This document shows positions 1 to 11,400 of a DNA stretch of 64,000 nucleotides, piece after piece. The notes beneath the pieces were generated by a model. It did not search any database. It had not been told where the DNA came from and saw only the letters and a program-made list of their open reading frames with translations. Source of the DNA: Lytechinus variegatus (taxonomy: Eukaryota > Echinodermata > Echinoidea > Temnopleuroida > Toxopneustidae); NCBI RefSeq assembly GCF_018143015.1, contig NC_054740.1, forward strand, positions 8,884,140 through 8,948,139. Reading direction: 5' to 3'. The position numbers were made by a program, and so were the translations under genes. Position 1 is the stretch's first letter, and each line of letters opens with the position of its first letter.

Positions 1-344
1 CTTCTGATATTACACCTCTGATATTGGTTCAAGGTTTTGAGTAGCCTAGCTGATGTTCATGAGAAAATCTGGATTTTGATATCGCTGCTTAAACAACCCT
101 TATACATATCCTGTAGGCCTGTAGAGTGAGGCAGAACCAGAATTTATAAACAGGGGTATGGGCTCAGTTCGTTGGTCCATTGTTTTTTGCTAAAAAGTTT
201 CTTGTTGCCAAGGAATTTGGTTAATGTTACCAATTTTTTTTTGAGGGGGGGTGACCCTGATCTGTTACTGCATTTCAGAACCAGTTGCCAAGCAATTAAG
301 GCTGTTGCGGCTGATTTGCTTTTAACACTCCTTCCCCCCCCCAA
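1..344. other. Left edge, no feature recognised
   Basis: AT-rich sequence with T, G and C homopolymer runs near 230-250 and 333-342. Short open frames on both strands have no recognisable protein character. I see no exon, promoter or RNA gene. Confidence 0.5.
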
Positions 345-1236
345 ATTTAAAGAGAAATTCCAGTAGTTGCAGTAAACAATGATTTTATGAGAAAGTCTGT
401 AAAACCAGGCTTAATTGTCAGAATATCATCGAGGATCTAGATCTGGTACAGTTACCTAAACTGAACTTTGTAAAATCTTGAAATCTACGCTGAAAAACGT
501 TCACACTAGGCGGTTTCAAACCGCCTCGATCACAAGAATCCCTTATAAATTACGAGAACTTTTTAAGGCTAAAAAATAATTATTTTTATAATTATATTTA
601 TTAATTATTCCTGCATTCACACCGCCCCGAAACACATCCTTCGGGATAAGTTCCCGAAGTTACGAGCATGCGCAGTGTGGTCTGATAAGCAGGCAAGGAG
701 ATTCAAAATCTCTATCCCAGCAGCCACCCACGCCGCCGCGCCCAACCACACGCTGGGATAAAAGTTCCCGTAATTTGCTTTCACATCGCCAAAAGACCTG
801 CGACCTTGGAAAAATCCCCACGAAAGTTCTCGTAATTTCGCCAAGTACCTACTATTTAGCGGGTATTTTCTTTCGGGGAGATTACGCGTAGTTTGCTTTC
901 ACATTACCAAAATACCTGGTATTTTCTGATCGGGGTAAATTTCCCGATCAGAGAATACCTGGAACTGGCGAACTTCGAGGCGGTCTGAAACCACCTACTG
1001 AAGATCACCAACACAGATAGGCACACGTGGGACAGTGTATTATTAATGCTGGAATAAAGACCCGACGGAAGTGACCAAATCCGCGCTTATTTTGCTTATT
1101 TCTCAGCAATTACACAATTTCTCCAAGAATCCTTTGGCACATATTTTTTATTTATACAAACAGACACTTGGGTGGTCATTATATTAGATTCTGTAAAAAG
1201 TCACTTTGAGATCGTACCAAAACTGGAACTTATCTT
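345..1236. repeat. Palindromic MITE family, copy A (interrupted)
   Basis: This stretch, minus a central 489-bp insertion, aligns by eye with 15859-16263. Shared blocks include TGAGAAAGTCTGTAAAACC, GATCTAGATCTGGTACAGTT, AACACAGATAGGCACA, GCGCTTATTTTGCTTATTTC and CCTTTGGCACATATTTTTTA. The outer ends of the uninterrupted copy are imperfect inverted repeats (about TTAAAG.TAAATG), so the family looks like a non-autonomous DNA transposon. Boundaries are approximate. It codes for nothing visible. Confidence 0.75.
508..996. mobile_element. 489-bp MITE nested in copy A, 3-bp TSD
   Basis: The ends are inverted repeats: the left begins AGGCGGTTTCAAACCGCCTC, and the right end read on the other strand begins AGGTGGTTTCAGACCGCCTC. 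The element is flanked by ACT at 505-507 and 997-999. Removing the element and one ACT gives CACACTGAA, exactly the sequence of the uninterrupted copy at 16022-16028. The left terminus is itself palindromic (GGCGGTTT-C-AAACCGCC), and an inner hairpin lies at about 917-958. A 3-bp duplication fits PIF/Harbinger, CACTA or Chapaev3-type families; the superfamily is not decided. No transposase frame is present. Confidence 0.85.
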
Positions 1237-1311
1237 TAAAACTTACATGTAATTTGTGGATGAGTGTCCTCAAATACACCTAGATTAAAATTTTGACATT
1301 TGGCTTTTATC

Positions 1312-1478
1312 AGGAGGGACGATAGCTCAGTAGAGCAGGGGTTTCGTATTCCGGTGACGCGGGTTCGATTAACATTGGTGTGCTAGTTACCAGGTTCCTC
1401 GTAGAGGACATTAAGCCTTTGGTCCTCTGGTTGCTTGCTTACAAGCATTCACGCTTTATTAGCAGTCTGGTAAAAAAC
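1312..1478 (+). mobile_element. tRNA-derived SINE, copy 1 (degraded)
   Basis: The head resembles a tRNA gene: A-box-like ATAGCTCAGTAGAGC, then B-box-like GGTTCGATT about 35 bases later. The tail (TGGTCCTCTGGTTGCTTGCT, then ACAAGCATTC) matches the reverse complement of 42130-42325. The cloverleaf is incomplete here, with T-arm bases lost, so this is a decayed SINE rather than a tRNA gene. Confidence 0.75.
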
Positions 1479-4131
1479 ATTACTACCATTCATTCACCAT
1501 TATTATGAGCAATGATTTCCTGAGTGAAACCTCCATAGCCAACTTTTCAACACTTGAATCTCTGTAATAATGGTCTAGTGCAGAATGCAGACCCTACATG
1601 GGGTGTGTGTACGCTTCCATTTCTGAGGCAGAATCAGCATTTTCAAACGTCATTTCAGATCGCCGATCGCAAACATGGTTCTGGGAATGCTAATGCTTTG
1701 TTTTTCAGAGGCAAAATCACGATTTGCAGCTGGCTTCACATCGTAATTTTTGTTGAGCCAGAAAGTGACGTCATATTGGGCGTGTCATTTTTTTTAAATT
1801 GCTGTAATGGTCGACATTATTTCAACTTCGAACAATTTCCGATCTTTTTGTAATTGCATGGAGCTACTTGCCATGGCCATAGAATTTTCACCTTGGTGAG
1901 GATAGTGATATGAAAAATTATAGAATATTTTTAAATGTAGGTATAGGTATGAAAAAATAAATCTATTTGTTCATGCTACTGGGGCTTTTGGCTCAGCGTT
2001 GTCACCTCACCATAACTCATGTTCCAGGTTTTTTGTAAATCCCTCAACATACATCATGATGACAAATTAGATGAGTAGTTAATAATCACACATTATGCAA
2101 TTGTACATTGGTCATGATTAGAACCAAGGAGATGAGAGGTAATTCTATGGAGGTAAGTTCCTGTTAGAACCATGCGACCGTATTTGCCCAAGGATTTTCA
2201 TCTCACCGGAAGCATGTACATGTACCAAATGACGTCATTTAAACACATTTACGTTATCTGTTTAATACTTCCCCAAAACCTTGATTCTGGTCAAACTGCG
2301 TTTGGAAATGTACATTTTTGTATAAATTTTATGATTGGGCTTTCTGAAACATCGTTTAAATGAAAGTAAGCATGGACGCAGTCACGCAACCATGTTTTGG
2401 ACTAATCACGTATGAAAATGCTGATCCTGGCCTGAAAAGTGGAAGCATTATAAACACGCCCATGGACATGCAAGGAAAATGCATTCAAAGCTCTTAAAAG
2501 TTTACTTTATCTTCAACATTTGGCTTTGTTTAGTGTACATGTACATAGTTAATCCAATATATGCTGGCACTTTATCTAAAAGAAAAAGTGGGAATGAAAA
2601 AAAAATGCACTTGATATCAAGCTTGACCCTGTACTTCATAAATCAAGTTCTTGACCTTGAATATTCAATGCTCTTTTTTTTCAGGAATCTGCCATGTTCA
2701 GATCAAATTGTTTTTATTTATATTATGATGTCATAATGCAAGCAGCTTTCCGATACATGTACATGTATATGTGATATGCTTCTACGTGTATCTGGAATTT
2801 AATGAATACAAATATTTTTTTCTATAAAGGGTATAAAAGCATGTATTTAGTTTAATAACAGAATGAAAGATTTTAGAATTTCATGATTCTGCCATTCTTT
2901 GACTGATTTTCATCAAACCTTCAGCGCCCGGTCATGGTGAACTTTCCTGTTAAATGTCTGGACAACAATTTTTGTGGAAAGAGTGTTGAATTTTTCGCAC
3001 TTGTCTGTTGATCAATTGCATGACTTTTAATACATGCATGTATACATTTTATAATGGACTTTCAATTGATTGCAACACTCCCGTAGAATTCAAGTAATAT
3101 CTTTCTTTATGTCATTTATGCTCAAAGCCGGGATTTTAATACACAGAGTAAAGTTTAGCTATAAAAAGGTCCAAATAATCACTATTTGCCCTCATATAAC
3201 CTTAGAAACACAGTGATGTCTCTACCATATGCTTATAATCTTGTAGAATACTTATCCATCTTTTTGAACGAAATCGGGTCATATTTTCTAATGGTCATAT
3301 CAGTGACGGACTAATGTGTGAAACTCAACCCGAAAGGCTTGGCAATTTGTTTTAAGCATTTTAACCCCGGCAGCAAGCCTTGTGGACCTTCAGTGAACTC
3401 CTAATGAATGCTTTTGCTGATATCAATACCATGCTCGAGAAAAGCTGATGGTATCATGAAAAATCATTTGAAGTTCGTCAAGTTGGAAATTAGGTTTCAG
3501 CTCGACACGAGCTGCTCATTTTAAAGTTAGCCATAGTCGAGGATGTACATTGTGACTATAGAAATGATTGCTACATGTAAGGTTGAATTTTCTGGTGGGA
3601 CGAGAGACGTGTGTCCGAGAAGAGATGCAGGCACAACTAGCAGCGTAGTAGGTGCTAAGAAAACACGAAAACGGCGGTTAGTGATCAGAGTGGATTAGAG
3701 AGAATGTTTTGTTTTAGAATATGATATCAATTTGAATATTAATTTTTGTGTCTTTGTCAGATATTTGTTTGCCCTACATGTAAAATTTCCCACACTGTAT
3801 TTCATAGCCCTGACAAAGTTAGCACTATTTTTTTTTCCATTACAGTGTAATGTATTCGCTACATGTAGTTTTGGTTTCTTTTCACTATTATACGTATTTA
3901 TCCATCTGCATTGTGTGGGAGTTTTAATTATTCCTGGGTAAGTTTTAAGAATCTACATGGGAACATGTCCAAACCACATTATGAAGAGGAGCCCATATAT
4001 TAAATACAACAAATAGTTTCTCTTCCTTCTTTGCAGGTCATATACAGAGTAAGTGGAAATTACAAGGAAATGTCTTTCATTTGTCTTTATGTTCCTCATG
4101 ATCAATACTTCATGTCAGATATTATCTATCC
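1479..4131. other. Upstream region, no gene recognised
   Basis: AT-rich sequence with scattered ACATGTACATGTA words (for example near 2216 and 2755). No conserved protein segment was recognised on either strand. Any non-coding 5' exon or promoter of KLHL8 probably lies here or further left, but I cannot place it. Confidence 0.4.
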
Positions 4132-4160
4132 AGAGAGAGAGAGAGAGAGAGGGGGGGGGG
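4132..4160. repeat. (GA)n/(G)n low-complexity tract
   Basis: About nine GA units run directly into a ten-base G tract. Confidence 0.9.
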
Positions 4161-4620
4161 GCATACTGTTCTATTTTTCCAGAATATTTTCATCTAAATT
4201 TACTTTTTTTTAATGAACTCACAATTTACAGGGGGCTCTTTTGCAACTTGTGGGGATTTTTTTTCTTTTTTCTCCAATTCCAATTGTTTGTTAATAGAGT
4301 TATAGGATTCTACATGTGTGCCTGTTCAGGAAATGGATCCCTACCTTTTTTGAACAAATCATTGCAATACTAACATTGTTTGTAAAATTCTTCCTGTTAT
4401 TTTCCTTTATTGGGTTTTCCAAAGTGTGTACTCTATAGTGCTAGTTTAATAGTACAATATCTTGTAGCATGCAATGCATTCATGTAATGTTATTTTTCTC
4501 AGGTGTTCCTTGTACATGTAGTATCTTTTATGTCTGTCCTTCAGTTTGAGTCAGTCAACTCAGTTTAATTTGTTTTCAGGTAGTGACCTCATTCTTCCAA
4601 TTTCCTCTTCTTCTCTTTGT

Positions 4621-4707
4621 ATGACACAGAACCAATTCAGTGATCATCATAGAGTTCTCTGGCAAGACAAGCAGTCCGACCAACAAGAGTGTCCTCATAG
4701 AGGATGA
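4621..4707 (+). promoter_or_regulatory. Possible short upstream ORF of KLHL8
   Basis: ATG at 4621 opens a 28-codon frame ending TGA at 4705-4707, ten bases before the likely KLHL8 start at 4718. Its start context is weak (T at -3), while the 4718 ATG has A at -3 and G at +4, an arrangement compatible with leaky scanning. It counts only if the transcript includes 4621. That holds if splicing uses the acceptor ending at 4579 (TTGTTTTCAG) but not the one ending at 4629 (TATGACACAG). Confidence 0.3.
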
Positions 4708-4717
4708 AATCGTCAAG

Positions 4718-5401
4718 ATGGGCTCCCCGCCGCAGATGTACGACTCCTTTGTCACATCCTTCACCTTCGATTGCCAGACCCAATGGAGGGAATCGCTTGT
4801 TGTCATCCAGCAGCTGTACAAGACAAAGGCGCTGTGCGACTTCACTCTCCGTTGCGGCACCTCATCATTCCTCTGCCATCGCCTGGTGTTGGCAGCCTGC
4901 AGCCCGTACTTCCGTGCCATGTTCATGTCAGAGATGATCGAGAGCCGACAGGACAGTCTGGAGGTGCAAGACATCGATGAGAAGTCTTTGGAGGCCATTG
5001 TCGAGTTCATGTACACTTCAAAGATTGTCCTCAATGTGGACAACGTCCAGAAGATCCTCTTTGCAGGATCACTCCTACAGATGGATGAGATCAGCAAAGC
5101 ATGCAGTGACTTTATGAAATGCCATCTCCACCCCTCTAACTGTCTTGGGGTGAGGACATTTGCCGACCAACATGGTTGCACTACTCTTTCAGGTGCAGCG
5201 GACTCCTACGCCCATGAACATTTCCTGGAGGTGGTGAGCCAGGAAGAGTTCTTCAGCATCGATGCACCCCATCTCATCGCCTTGATCTCATCACATGACA
5301 TTATGATTCAACATGAAAGTCAAGTCTATGAGGCTATCATAAAGTGGGTGAAGTTTGATGTTCCAAACAGAGAAAGACATCTTGCTGCACTTTTGTCAAA
5401 G
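4718..5401 (+). CDS. KLHL8: KLHL8 coding exon 1: BTB and most of BACK
   Basis: It encodes 228 residues starting [11 protein letters not shown]. The BTB fold is clear from [28 protein letters not shown] and the EFMYTSKI segment. The BACK domain begins around [20 protein letters not shown] and continues to IIKWVKFD. The exon ends in phase 0 at LLSK before GTATGTG. The frame stays open upstream to 4625 (TGA at 4622-4624), so the ATG choice is inference. A second in-frame ATG lies at 4736. Confidence 0.93.
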
Positions 5402-8400
5402 GTATGTGCTGTCTGTTTTATTAGTGAATGACACAAGAGGATTGAAATTTGCAATTAAATGAACCTGAAGTACCTAGTATACGCAAGATGAATGAATGAA
5501 AATGTAATCTTCTATCCTGTCATGGGAGACAACATTTTTCCTGTGAAATATAGCTCTTGAGTCTTGTTTGACGATTGTCTTCTTTGAGTCTTCTTTGACG
5601 ATTGTCAGTGTGGGGGGTTGGGTGTGACATTCGATTGTCTTTAGCTAGAATCATAAATAAGAATCACACATCAAAACACAAACATGAAATACTATTACTT
5701 TGGGAGAGTTGATAATGATAATATTCTGCTTTTAACATGTGTAGCGCTTTACATCAGAATGACATCTCTAAAGAGCTTTACAGATATATTATCATGTGCA
5801 TACAACGCATGCACTTTCTCCACTCCAGCTGGGAAGCATGCATTCTAACCAGAGTTTTCAAACTCGAGTTCAGTTAGGCTACACAGCTATACTGTTTCTT
5901 CCCTTTTCAAGCTCACCCACTGTATATCACAAATCAAGGAGTTTTAATTATAGAAATTTAAAAATCAACTTGGAGTATCTGCAATACATCCTGAAGAGAG
6001 CCAGCAGAGTATGAAATCTCTGAATCTTCAGTTGATTTCTTATGTTCCTTGTTTGCATTGGAGAATCACTTTTTCACAGAATTGTGCAACCATTTTGAAT
6101 TTGAGCCAATTATCTTTTGGCTATTTCTATCATTTAACCTAAATGTCAATTACATTAGGTTTTTTAAATGAATTTCTTCTTTCAAATAAACAAGAACAAT
6201 ATACCTAGAAATCTTCACTGTCAAGGGGATGGTATTTGGTTTTATTTTAAGTTCAAGAGAATAAATGAAAAAAAATGAGATACATGTACATCAAGGAAAA
6301 GGAGCCTTGTAATCATTCGATTTTGATTCCTCCTTGGCAGATCGCCAATCCAGATCTTGCTCTATTTTCAATCCTATGAGGATTATTTTTCTTAATTCTT
6401 CCTCAATATGTTGTGGTAATATAAAACTACTTCACTGGTTTGAAGTTTCAGGATTTATGAATCATGGATTCTGTTTTGACAAAATGATGGGACATACATG
6501 TACATGTATAGTGTAAAATATAGGCCTGTTTGAGTATTGAAATGAGTTTTGTTTTCATAGTTAATTGTTTTATAGAAATACTTTTGGTACTCTCTGATAT
6601 TGGGATTGGACAACAATGTGTATTCAGTTCTATGCATTAATATGATTCTCTTTCAAAGTGATTGCAAACCTCATTCAAACTATATTTTTCCTTGGATCAC
6701 AATTGTACTCGTTGCTCTACTGATCAAACATCATTTGAGAATTTCATTATTTTTTATTTTATTTTCAAATTCTCATTCATTCATGCTACAGGCTATTTAA
6801 ACATGTATAGGGAAACATAGAAAGTTGTTGACCTTCGAGGAAAAGTATTCACACATGGTATCACCTCTCCCCCACCCCTCCAGTCAATTAAAAATCCATC
6901 TATTCTGTAAACATTAGAAAGTTGTCATTGCTTTGAGTTCTTTGAAGTTCGTGGCCTTGATGTGTCAAACACCATGGAACTAAATTCCTTCTGAAATTAG
7001 ATTGAGAAGCCAGGTGATGAAGTGTGATGCCTTTGAGACCCTTGCACTCTCTTGGTGGGGTCAATCGTCTGGGACATGGTCTTCCTTGAACCAGAGACGG
7101 AACCTTGGGACAGCCACTAAGAATCCTGGGAAGACAATTGGCACGCAACACCCAAACAAACTAATCCCCAATACCATGCACTTGAGCATTCCTGAATGAC
7201 ATTCTGGCATGACATTCCACTAGGGTTTGTTGCTGATCAGCTCATGATTTTAGGTCAGTACAGGACTTAGGCAGGTGGCTGTGGTGAAGCTACATGTGGG
7301 CCTACCTGGCTGGCTCTGCTGTCTGCTCTGAGAACATCTGTTGTTGGTTGTGTTACAGAACTTGCACCTGTTCTATGGCTTATGAACTAAGAGTTCTTGA
7401 AGGATTCATGTATGTGACCAGACTGATTTTCAACATGTGAATGACATATTTTGTGGTGTGCATATTTCCGTGGAAGAGAAAATTTCAGAGAAAAGTCAAT
7501 TGATTTTTATGTTTTATGATATTATCCATATTGTAGTCTTGGATGTGGATTCTTGAGTTTGCTGTTTATTTTGTTTATTTCAATTCAATTGTTTTATTTT
7601 CCACTTTCAATTTAGATTTCATGTTTACAATTATGATGCTATTAAAATATTAACATATAATCACATTTGAAGTATATAAAAAATTGATAACATAAACATT
7701 ATAGTAGGCAATTATCAAATTGAAATATAAATAATTGAAAGGGGAGGGCCAACTGAAAAGCAGAGCTTGTATAATGTAGGCTGAACTTGTACAATAATTA
7801 CAGCATCTCTTGTTATTCTAGATGTTGTCTCAACAAAAATAAATAACGAAAATTAAACTCAAAGAGACCCCCCCACACACACAAAACATTACATTGCAAG
7901 TGTCTTAGTATGTACATGTTCCCTATAAAACTTGTACATGTAGGCCTGGGTTTACATGTACATGTATGGTTTTGAAGGTGGGCTTTAAATAAATTCAAGG
8001 GTTTTGTTTTAAAAAGAGAGATCAATAGGTAGGGAGAGAGAGCGAGAGAGTGTGTGTGGGTGTGTGTCTGTAAGAGGGAGACAGAGAGAGAGGCATGCAG
8101 TGACAAGACAGTAGAGAGATGGGTAGCCTATATGTTATGATGTATAGATCCTACATGGTACAGCATTAGTAGAATACTCCATAGGAAAGCATCATCTCAT
8201 GAAATTTATGAGATAATTTCTGACATGAACTTGAACCACATCCTCTACTAAACATATTGTGGTAAAATGGGCAGATCATATGAAAAACATAAGAATTTTT
8301 GTTTGTATTTCCTAGAAAACCCCCAAACCTCATACCCCAGCAGAGTTTAATTATCAAGACAACCGGAACATGATTGGATTTACATTGGCAAAGGAAAGGA

Positions 8401-11400
8401 ATGGGTGGGATGTCTTGTAGGCTTGTACAAGCAGGCCTCAAAAGGAGATCTATCATCTAGGGATGGATCATTCTTAATGAAACCCCAAGACTTTGGAATT
8501 GTTATCCTCTATTAAATATTGAGACATCAAGCTATTAAAACTAAAATTACAATCTAGTTTATGGTATCAGGGCCTACTGTGTGTGTGGTTCAGAGGTCTT
8601 TATTACAGCAAAGTAATACTGTAGGTCCATACTGTGATAGATAGGCCTATTATTGCATTATAATCAGTATTTTTTTGTGATCCAAGTACATGTTTTATCA
8701 AGTAATATGAATACTGAAACAAAAGTAAAAGGCTATCAAGAGAGTTCTTGATGATTTTTTTTCTTTGACAGCATACTCACATCTTCTACAGAGTTCATAC
8801 ATACTATGTTTAGAATGTTCATTGTTGATGTTGAAGAGCCTGTGACTCATTAGTTCAAGGAAATTATCATCATGTTGCTGGTAGATGTAATGTAGTAGGT
8901 CCTTGATGAAATAGATACAAAGTATGATTTACTTAGAAGATGACAAGGATATCAGCACAAACATGTGAATATTGATGGTACTTTCTGAATACTGAAGGTG
9001 TTTCCAGAACTTTGATAAAAAGATAAAAGTGCTTTGCACCCAGCCTTCAATTGTATACCGATATGTACTTTGGTTCAGTTCATGGTGAGACTTATATTCT
9101 ACAGATGATATTCGAATTCAAGTCCTAATACTGAAAATTGCATCAAAATCGGATGTAAAATAAAAAAGTTATGACATTTTTAAGTTTCGTTTAATTTCAC
9201 AAAACAGTTATATTCACATCCTGGTTGGTATGCAAATGAGGAGACTGATGACGTCATTTATTTTATTATATGAAATATGAAATATTCTAATTTTCTCCTC
9301 ATTGTCAAATGAAACAGTGATCAATTCCTCCCTGAACATGTGACATTAGCATTGCTTAATACTATATGATTCAGTCAAGTCGGTCCCTATTGTCATATCT
9401 GTAAAATATGAAATATTGTATAATTCAAACAATAAAAAACAAAAGAAAGTGAGTGATGGACATCATCGACTGACTCATTTGCATGTCATTGAGTTGTGCA
9501 TATCACTGTTTTGTGAAAAATAAGCAAAACTTTAAAATGCCATAACTTTCTAAATTACATCCGATTTTGATGAAATTTTCAGTGTTATGCTAGTTTGATT
9601 TTTCTCTATTTATTCAAATCAACATTTTTCTGGGGTGGACTTGACCTTTAAAGTTTCACTTATTTTTCACAAAACAGTTTAACTGTCACTGTATGCATAA
9701 CTCAGTGATATGCAAAAAAGTCGATGATGTCCCTCACTATTTCTTTTGTTGTTTTTCTGTTTGAATTATACAATATTTAATTTTTTTACAGATTTGACAA
9801 TAATTAGGATATTTTTTAAAACATGTCTGAGGCTTTAGCAAAGGGTTAATAATGTATGGACATTCCAGTCTTGTTGCCATTATTTCTTTCTCAGCCATTG
9901 ATGTTTTGTAAAATATTGAATTTTCGATTTTGGGATATTGACCAACCTCTCTAGGTACTGGTTTTATTGTCTCACCCACCAGAGGTGAAGGCGAGACTTA
10001 CGGATCCAAATGTCGTCCGTCCGTCACAAACCTTATGACACATAACTCCACAACCGTAAGTCACTTTTCAACCAAACTTGTAGATGGACTTGGGGGACCT
10101 GCATGTTATGCTGCAGTCGGAGGTCACATGGTATGGTCAGAAGTCATTTTCAGGTCAAAATTAAAGTTTACATGCAAGACTCTTACCACACCTAACTCCA
10201 CAACTGTAAGTAATTTTTCAACCAAACTTGGATGGTAGATGGACTTGGGGGGCCTGCATGTTATGCTGCAGTCGGAGGTCACATGGTAAGGTCAAAGGTC
10301 AATGTTAAAGTTTACATGTACATGCAAGACTCTCTCATGACACCTACACAACCGTAAGTCACTTTTCAACCAAACTTGGAAGGTAGATGTACCTGGGCGA
10401 CCTGCATGTTATACTGCAGTCGGTGGTCACATGGTAAGGTCAAAGGTCATTTTCAGGTCAACATTAAAGTTTACGTGCAAGACTCTTGTGACAAGTGTTT
10501 TTCCATCCCATTCATTTCACAATGAAGTTTCGATACAATTCTCTTGCTTGCCCTCGCATATCACAATATTTCTGGTTATTTTCATAAGTGGGTGAGACAC
10601 AAAATCGCTTTTGCCTTGTTGTTACTCAAAATAACCATTTGAATACTTATCTTACAAATTTTGTGATTGGAAAGCTACATCCAGATCATATCCTGAAATT
10701 TTTAGCTCATTCCATAACAAGTGGCTCTATTGTTGATCAGACACCTGAGCAAAATAATACATGTAAGATGGTAAAATACATGTACCTGCAATGCATGTAC
10801 ACCCACTAATATACTTTTAATTCAAATCGTTCATACTGTAAAGGTTTCATGACACGGTACACAATTGATACGTTTATTTCTTATTTTCTTTTTTGTTGTC
10901 CAGGTGCGTCTTCCCATGGTGCCTGCCAACTACCTGACAGAGGAGGTGGAGCGAGAAGAACTGATCAAGAAGTGCCACAAGTGCAGGGATCTTGTGGATG
11001 AAGCCAAGAACTACCACCTGTCTGTTGGTAAACTCCTTCGGGACACGCCCACATCCAGTCTAGTCAAAGACCCAAACAGGCTTACACCAAGGAAGAGCTC
11101 TGCAGGTAAATTTTCAGGTGGCTTCATGGAGTTAGTTCCCAGTTCTGGGGGGAAAAGGAGGACAACTCCCTGGTGGCTTGCAAGTTGTCTCTGTCGAGTA
11201 TAAAGGTGCTCTTAAGAGAGACAAGTGTAGGGACTGTGATTTTCCGCGATCGCGGAAAACGGACGGAATTCACGGAAAAGGCCTTTTGAAAGGGAAAGTG
11301 GCATTTCAAACGGAAATTCATGGAAAACGTACTTTCCCTCGAAATACACAGAATAGCAACAGAAATTACTCAAAAATAACAACAAATTGAGAGTATTAAA

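Larger units (their letters stand above)
5402..10903 (+). other. KLHL8 intron 1
   Basis: A 5.5 kb intron (GTATGT...CAG). It contains a possible antisense retroelement tail near 7560-7800, AG/TG-rich low-complexity sequence near 8025-8095, palindromic MITE material at about 9130-9790 and a tandem-unit element at 9969-10620. The rest is AT-rich with no recognised exon. Confidence 0.8.

Noticed and set aside
1554..1853. 99-codon open frame
   Set aside because: No ATG-led protein character, no family resemblance and no conserved splice context.
4640..4717. GTG at 4640 as start of KLHL8
   Set aside because: Animal initiation at GTG is rare, and the ATG at 4718 is in frame with a strong context. 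4640-4717 is either 5' UTR or continues from an upstream exon.
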